Program-made: the position numbers and the translations under genes
Part shown: in pieces, positions 58,811-64,000 of the stretch
Position numbering within the stretch: the first letter of the stretch is position 1
Layout of the letters: the number at the start of each line of letters is the position of its first letter
Source: Helichrysum umbraculigerum
Lineage: Eukaryota; Streptophyta; Magnoliopsida; Asterales; Asteraceae
Length of the DNA: 64,000 nucleotides
Direction: 5' to 3'
Assembly: GCA_949592205.1 (NCBI GenBank)
Contig: CATIUR010000001.1
Span: 1,502,001 to 1,566,000 of the forward strand
The notes under the pieces: generated by a model
Told to the model about the DNA's origin: nothing
Databases searched by the model: none
What the model saw: only the letters and a program-made list of their open reading frames with translations

Positions 58811-59100
58811 GGGATAAGTACCTGGGAATGCACTCAACTTGTCCCAAATGTCTATTGTATGTACCCAACTTACATGTGCCCTATTTAATGCACCCAACTT
58901 TCAAAAACGGTTATTGTGTGTACTTTGCTGACGTGTCGATGACGTGTCATCTTCTAAAGATGTCACGTGACATCTTAAATGGACGACACATCATCAAAGT
59001 ACACACAATAATCGTTTTTGAAAGTTGGGTGCACTAAATAGGGTACCCGTAAGTTGAGTACACACAATAGACATTTGGGACAAATTGAGTGCATTCCCAA
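58811..59100. mobile_element. Element L: foldback MITE, right end cut off by element M
   Basis: The left arm (gggataagtacctgggaatg..., 58811-58945) and right arm (58960-59100) are inverted copies over about 135 bp, with the centre near gatgtcacgtgacatc. The right arm stops at gcattcccaa, where the LTR of M begins; the missing tail should resume beyond the 3' end of M. The short ORF at 58783-59037 runs across it and is not a gene. Confidence 0.88.
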
Positions 59101-61183
59101 TGTAACGCCCCAAATTTTGTAAGTTTAAACTATATTATATGCATCTAGTTATTTAATTATATGTATATAATATTGTGTTATGTGAAATAATTGTTATGTG
59201 TTAGAATTAGTTAGTGAAACTAACTATGTAAAGAAACTTGAGTTAGAGGGTAGAAACTATCATATTAACAAAGATGGAGGGTTTAATGTGATAATATTGT
59301 AAATAAATCCTGCAGCTTCTTGTTACTTCTATTCATATTCAGAAAATAAAACACGATCAGAACTTTTAGAGAGAGAGAGAGAGGTACGTTTTAGAGAGAG
59401 GGAAGAAGAGAAGTGAAACCAAGTTAGGGTTTTGATAATTGAAGGTTTCTAAACTCGAATTCATCAATAGTAAGGTATGTAAACTTCCCTAGCTTGTTTA
59501 AATTGAGTTAGAGTTTAAGAACTCAAAGCCCTAAGTTAGTAATTTTAAGGGGTAAGTGGGTAATTGGATGTAATTGAGTTCTATACATGTGTTTGAGTTA
59601 GAAAGAGCATATAATTCATGTTAGTTGTGTTGATAAATCTCTAATCATGTGTTTTATGGGTAATTGAAATGATTATGTATATGTAAGATCACTAAGAAGC
59701 TAAGTTCTTGGTGAATTGTGATAGTAATAGTAGGAAGCAATGTTAATTACCCATTTACATGTGATTAGATATTTATTGTATAGAACTTATGTTAGATAAT
59801 TAGAGGTTATGGGATTTAACTTCTAATTTACATGTGAGAAGTAAGAATAAGTCAATTGAATGTGTAAGTGATATGTGTTTATGTGATTATATGAATAGGT
59901 GATCAAGTGTGCAAGAGTTCAAGTAATTAATTGTGCAAGTGAAAGGTAAGTATTTGGACATGTGGAACCAATGAGTGATTTATCATTCGCTTGGTGGTAT
60001 CTAAGTAATGACTTGGTCATTAGCTTAGTTTGATGTCAATTCTTCGGAATTTGATATGTTAGATGTTATGGATCCTTAACTTGTTGCAGATTTTGATTGT
60101 TAGAGTCCATTTACTTACTAAGCATTTATGCTTATTCGTTGTGTTTAACATGTTTCAGGAAGTTCCAGTAAGGTAAAGGAGGAATCGGGAAAGAAAGTCA
60201 TGGAAAGCTAGTGGTGGAGCTCATTGCTTGGTTGGTAATGAGTTTTATCCCTTTTGATCATGCTTACGATACAATAACACCCCCGTTTGTAAAGTTTAAG
60301 ATTTTAGTTCATGTTTGTAAAAGTTAGTAAGTCTCACTTGTGAAAGTCGATGTTTTGGTTAAAGCTAAATGTAGTGAGACTTGGAAATGTTAATGTTTAA
60401 GTGAATGTGAATGAAAAGTGTTTTGTTTGACTTTTAAAAGTCAACTGAGTAAGAATGAATGCTATTGGTTGGTCAAAGATTGAAATGGATCAATTTGGTG
60501 CCCGAATGGGTCACTAAGTGCTTAAGTGTCAAAATGGGTCAAGTTTGTCGAAAGTCATTGATTTTGGTTCTCACAAGTTCTAAAGTCAAGTTGAAATGTG
60601 TAGTCAAAAGATGGAAGTCAGATTTGATGTGTTTTAGAATTTGACATGTCAACATTTTTGGTCAAAAATGGTCGAAAACTAGTTTACGTGTCAAAATGGG
60701 TTAAAACGAGAATTTTGAAAAAATGAAAGTTGAGTTATGTTCATTTGACTATTTTAAACATGCTTGCAAAATTTTATGATCCCAAGTATTACAGATTTAA
60801 AGTTATGCGTTGTCAAAGTTCAAGTTTTGGTATTAAAATGTGCAGACTCTGGATTCTGCTGCTGGAACAGGGAATCCGGCGGATTCATGGGAATCCGGCG
60901 GATTGCCATGAATCCGGGCGGATTCCGGGGCGTATTCAAGAACGGATTGCTTAGTTTCAGTTCTGGTCAAAAATTGGGTCTGAAATAGAGGGGAATCCGG
61001 CGGATTCCCGTAAATCCGACCGGATTCAGCTTGTGTCCAGCAACTTTGTTTTTAAGTGTTGATTATAACTAAGTAATGTATTAGCCAGTGTTTTGGGACA
61101 ATTATAAGTAAGTACAAGTAATTAAAAATGTATGTTTTTAAAAAAAAAAAAAAAAAAATTTGTTCACGTTTCGGGGTGTTTCA
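59101..61183 (+). repeat. 5' LTR of M (2083 bp)
   Basis: TGTAACGCCCC... to ...GGGTGTTTCA. A GA-rich leader (59370-59415) precedes putative donor GTATGT 59475, acceptor ending 59898, exon 59899-59945, donor GTAAGT 59946 and acceptor ending 60158 (tgtttcag). A poly-A run (61141-61158) lies near the end. Small ORFs at 60459-60988 are chance frames. Confidence 0.88.
60872..61027 (+). repeat. GAATCCGGCGGATTC palindromes in LTR of M
   Basis: Five near-copies, two in direct succession at 60872-60905 and two at 60993-61027, with variants gggcggattc and ccgaccggattc. Unlike A, D, H, I and J, this cluster lies downstream of both putative introns. Confidence 0.88.
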
Positions 61184-61186
61184 AGT

Positions 61187-61198
61187 TGGTATCAGAGC
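61187..61198 (+). other. Primer-binding site of M
   Basis: TGGTATCAGAGC, 3 bp after the LTR. Confidence 0.92.
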
Positions 61199-61552
61199 AC
61201 GGTTTAAGGGATTCGGGTATTCACCATTAGTGGGTACTTGATCTTAGACCACTTTAATTATTGTATTGAGCATGATTTAGAACTGTTATGTGTACGTGAT
61301 TATGTGTGCTAATGATTTTGAATCAAAGTGTGTCGTGTGGACTTTGGATATGTTATATTCTAATACGATAATTAGTGCGCCTGACCAACGCAATGATTAT
61401 CATATTACCATATGGGTATCCATGGAAATCACGAAACATTAGAGGATAAGTTATTAGCTATTGTTAGTGTTAGATGTTAGAAGTACAGATAAAGTAGACT
61501 TGTAAATATTAAGTAAGTCGAGTTAATTTTTCTATGTCTACTTTCAGTAAAG

Positions 61553-64000
61553 ATGGATGAGCGAGAAATAGATCTTACTCTTGGATTTAACCCGGGTAAC
61601 AGAGCCCAAGAAAATGAGGCAGGAGGCAGTAACGAAAGACCAAGGTCTCCTATTCCTAACACTGAATTGTCTTGGGAAGGTATAAAATCTCTTGTGTCCA
61701 AAGAGATTAGTCAAGCTCAGGAAGCATCCCTTCCGTTTCTTGTAACGACAATTACAGACACTGTAAGAAAGATTGTGAGTGAAGAAATGCAGAAAGGGCG
61801 AGGAGAAATAGTTATGCCCAGACCAGAGGTAATTCCTCAACCTAATATTCAGGAGGAGCAGAAAAAGATCAGTTATAGAGATTTCTCAGCTTGCAACCCA
61901 CCAGAGTATGATGGTGATTTAGATCCAATCAAATGTTACCGTTGGATCTCAGAAGTAGAAGGGGCATTCGCTACTGTGGATTGTCCCAACAAGTTTAAAG
62001 TAAGGTATGCAGCTAATCTTTTAAAGAATCGTGCTAAGTGGTGGTGGAATGTACAGTGTAGAACCAAAGGTGATGAAGCTATTAGCAAATTAACTTGGGA
62101 AGAGTTTAAAGTAATGTTTGAAAGCACGTATTCTCAAGACGCAGATTTGAATAGAATTCGTCAAGAGTTTTTAGCTATGGAGCAAACGAACGAATCAGTG
62201 AATGAATTGGTAGGAAATTTTCTGGATAGAGCTCGTTTTTGTCCAGAGTATATGGATAACCCAAGGATGCTTATGAATCATTTTCATAAGGTCTTGAGGA
62301 AGGAAATCAGAAAGTATGTACTTCCAAAGAGATGTCAGACACTAGAAGAGATGATAGATGAAGCGCGATTCCAGGAATTGGAGTTAAGGAAAGATGAACA
62401 AATGGCAGCTGCCAAAAGAAAAAGTGAGCAAAGTTCCGGTTCATCAAAGAAGTTTAGACCGAGTGGGAGTACAAAGAAGGATGATAGACCGGTGCCAGCT
62501 GAATGTAAAAAGTGCCATCGAAAACACTTTGGAGAATGCAAGTTTGGCACTAACGCTTGTTATCAATGTGGGCAAGAAGGTCATTTTGGCCGAGATTGTC
62601 CAAACCCAATCCGTGTATGTTATAATTGTTATGAACCGGGGCACATAAAATCAGAATGTCCGAAACTTGGGAACCGGCCTACTTCTTCAGCACCTCAAAG
62701 AACTTCAGAAAAGAAAGCTGTAGAAGTTCCAAAATCTAAGGGCCGTTCCTTCCAAATCACTGCTGAGGAAGCTCAGCGAGCCCCCGATGTCCTGACAGGT
62801 ACCTTTCTTGTAAATTTAATGCCTGTACACGTATTATTCGATTCGGGAGCTTCGCGATCTTTTGTGTCAGAAAAGTTTAGTCATAAATTCTCTATTCCCC
62901 TTAGTGAGTTAGACACTCCACTGGATGTTGAGGTTGCAGATGATAGAATAGTTTATGTTGCTAATGTGTTCCGTAGGTGTCAATTACAGATTAGTAATGA
63001 ATCTTTTATTATTAATCTCATTCCAATGCCAATGGATGAGTTTGATGTAGTAGTGGGTATGGATTGGCTAGGTAGGTATAATGCTATAATTCAGTGTGAG
63101 AAAAAGATTATCCGTATCAATACTCCAAGTGGGGGAGTGATTGATATTTATGGGGAAAAGAAAAAGCCTTCCTTATCCATATGTACCTTTGCTCGTGCCA
63201 AACGTCATTTGTCACGTGGTTGTCAAGCCTTTTTGGCCCACGTGGTAGATCTTCAGAAAAGCATTCCAAAACTCGCGGAGATTCCTGTTGTAAAGGAGTT
63301 TCCCGATGTTTTTCCTGACGAGCTACCGGGTATTCCACCCGATAGGCAAGTCGAGTTTCATATAGACCTTATCCCTGGAGCTACTCCTATTGCTAAGACT
63401 CCGTATAGACTTGCCCCTTCAGAAATGCAAGAATTGATGAAACAGTTACAAGAATTGTTAGATAAGGGGTTTATTCGTCCGAGTAGTTCTCCATGGGGTG
63501 CTCCAATTTTGTTTGTTAAGAAAAAGGATGGTACAATGCGTATGTGCATAGATTATCGGGAATTGAATAAGGTCACCATCAAGAATAGGTATCCCTTACC
63601 TAGGATTGATGATTTGTTTGACCAATTGCAAGGTGCCAGCTATTTTTCTAAGATTGATTTACGTTCTGGTTATCACCAACTCAAGGTTCGAGAAGAGGAT
63701 GTGTCTAAAACAGCTTTTAGAACCAGATACGGTCACTATGAGTTTGTGGTGATGCCATTTGGTCTGACTAATGCACCAGCCGCTTTTATGGATCTTATGA
63801 ATCGGGTATGTCGTCTAATGCTCGATAGATCTGTAATTGTGTTTATTGACGATATTCTCGTTTATTCTAAGTCTGCTGGTGAACATGAACTTCATTTAAG
63901 GCAAGTTTTGCAAATGTTACGTATTGAAAAGCTTTATGCCAAGTTCTCAAAATGTGAATTTTGGCTTCGTGAAGTTCATTTTCTGGGTCATGTTGTAAAC
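61553..64000 (+). CDS. gag-pol of M (partial: Gag, protease, RT start), open to window end
   Basis: The frame from ATG 61553 (MDEREIDLTLGF) has no stop over 816 codons that I could find, and it is cut by the window edge, not by a stop. Gag: acidic N-terminus, capsid region with YDGDLDPIKCYRWISEVE (~125) and NRAKWWWNVQ (~160), then CKKCHRKHFGEC, CYQCGQEGHFGRDC (~336) and CYNCYEPGHIKSEC (~356). Protease: LFDSGASRSF with Asp ~430. RT: RMCIDYRELN (~663), KIDLRSGYHQL, FIDD (764-767), ending at FLGHVVN. All motifs share one frame, so this copy may be functional up to here. RT is close to A and H; Gag is not. Start chosen as the first ATG after the primer-binding site in the long frame; leader is 354 bp. 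Confidence 0.93.
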   Translation, partial: MDEREIDLTLGFNPGNRAQENEAGGSNERPRSPIPNTELSWEGIKSLVSKEISQAQEASLPFLVTTITDTVRKIVSEEMQKGRGEIVMPRPEVIPQPNIQEEQKKISYRDFSACNPPEYDGDLDPIKCYRWISEVEGAFATVDCPNKFKVRYAANLLKNRAKWWWNVQCRTKGDEAISKLTWEEFKVMFESTYSQDADLNRIRQEFLAMEQTNESVNELVGNFLDRARFCPEYMDNPRMLMNHFHKVLRKEIRKYVLPKRCQTLEEMIDEARFQELELRKDEQMAAAKRKSEQSSGSSKKFRPSGSTKKDDRPVPAECKKCHRKHFGECKFGTNACYQCGQEGHFGRDCPNPIRVCYNCYEPGHIKSECPKLGNRPTSSAPQRTSEKKAVEVPKSKGRSFQITAEEAQRAPDVLTGTFLVNLMPVHVLFDSGASRSFVSEKFSHKFSIPLSELDTPLDVEVADDRIVYVANVFRRCQLQISNESFIINLIPMPMDEFDVVVGMDWLGRYNAIIQCEKKIIRINTPSGGVIDIYGEKKKPSLSICTFARAKRHLSRGCQAFLAHVVDLQKSIPKLAEIPVVKEFPDVFPDELPGIPPDRQVEFHIDLIPGATPIAKTPYRLAPSEMQELMKQLQELLDKGFIRPSSSPWGAPILFVKKKDGTMRMCIDYRELNKVTIKNRYPLPRIDDLFDQLQGASYFSKIDLRSGYHQLKVREEDVSKTAFRTRYGHYEFVVMPFGLTNAPAAFMDLMNRVCRLMLDRSVIVFIDDILVYSKSAGEHELHLRQVLQMLRIEKLYAKFSKCEFWLREVHFLGHVVN

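Larger units (their letters stand above)
59101..64000 (+). mobile_element. Element M: Ty3/Gypsy retrotransposon, runs off right edge
   Basis: LTR 59101-61183, primer-binding site at 61187, then an open gag-pol frame to the window end. Its Gag differs clearly from those of A, D and H, so it is a separate lineage, though its RT is similar. It inserted in MITE L; the left copy of the 5-bp duplication should be cccaa (59096-59100). Confidence 0.93.

Overview
The window is nuclear plant DNA made almost entirely of nested transposable elements. I find no cellular protein-coding gene, rRNA or tRNA gene, and no bacterial or organellar feature. The evidence is: Ty3/Gypsy gag-pol polyproteins with a chromodomain-like tail, tRNA-iMet-type primer-binding sites (TGGTATCAGAGC), kilobase-scale LTRs beginning TGTAACACCCC or similar, plant-type MITEs, and high AT content. 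The style of the LTR families suggests a eudicot with a repeat-rich genome, perhaps Asteraceae. That is an impression, not a demonstrated assignment.

Layout. (A) 1-11365, + strand: a near-complete Gypsy element, 5' LTR truncated by the window edge, with a broken accessory ORF, a gag-pol frame carrying one nonsense codon, and a 3.9-kb 3' LTR. It sits in an older LTR remnant (B, 11366-12385). Then comes about 4.4 kb of AT-rich spacer with two TIR elements set in (TA)n tracts and a perfect little foldback MITE with a 9-bp target duplication (16541-16672). (C) 16746-30319 is a TIR element split by (D) 16813-29000, a - strand, non-autonomous Gypsy element with gag plus a second zinc-knuckle ORF but no pol. 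The 5' LTR of D is in turn split by (E) 25121-27644, a short non-coding LTR element with LTRs that look identical.

(F) 30595-57634 is a solo LTR (TSD ttaaa) split by (G) 32405-57105 (TSD gtgtg), a coding-less LTR element (LARD type). Inside G lie (H) 35179-46023 (TSD ctttg), a - strand Gypsy element that is complete except for one nonsense codon, and (I) 46667-52001, a solo LTR that itself contains the solo LTR (J) 47204-49738 (TSD ctttc). The 5' LTR of G also carries a 423-bp hAT-type MITE (K, 55628-56050). After about 1.2 kb of spacer, a foldback MITE (L) is cut by (M) 59101-64000+, a + strand Gypsy element whose gag-pol frame is open to the window edge.

The best candidate for something undescribed is an architecture shared by the LTRs of A, B, D, F, G, H, I, J and M, although their primary sequences are largely dissimilar. 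Each has well-formed splice signals that outline a tiny internal exon (47-71 nt) followed by a second intron, mostly with a first donor just after a pyrimidine- or purine-rich leader. In six of the families the putative first intron holds an array of short CpG-rich palindromes. This suggests that these retroelements make a spliced multi-exon leader from inside the LTR while their genomic RNA stays unspliced. All transcript statements here are inference; no RNA evidence is available from sequence alone.
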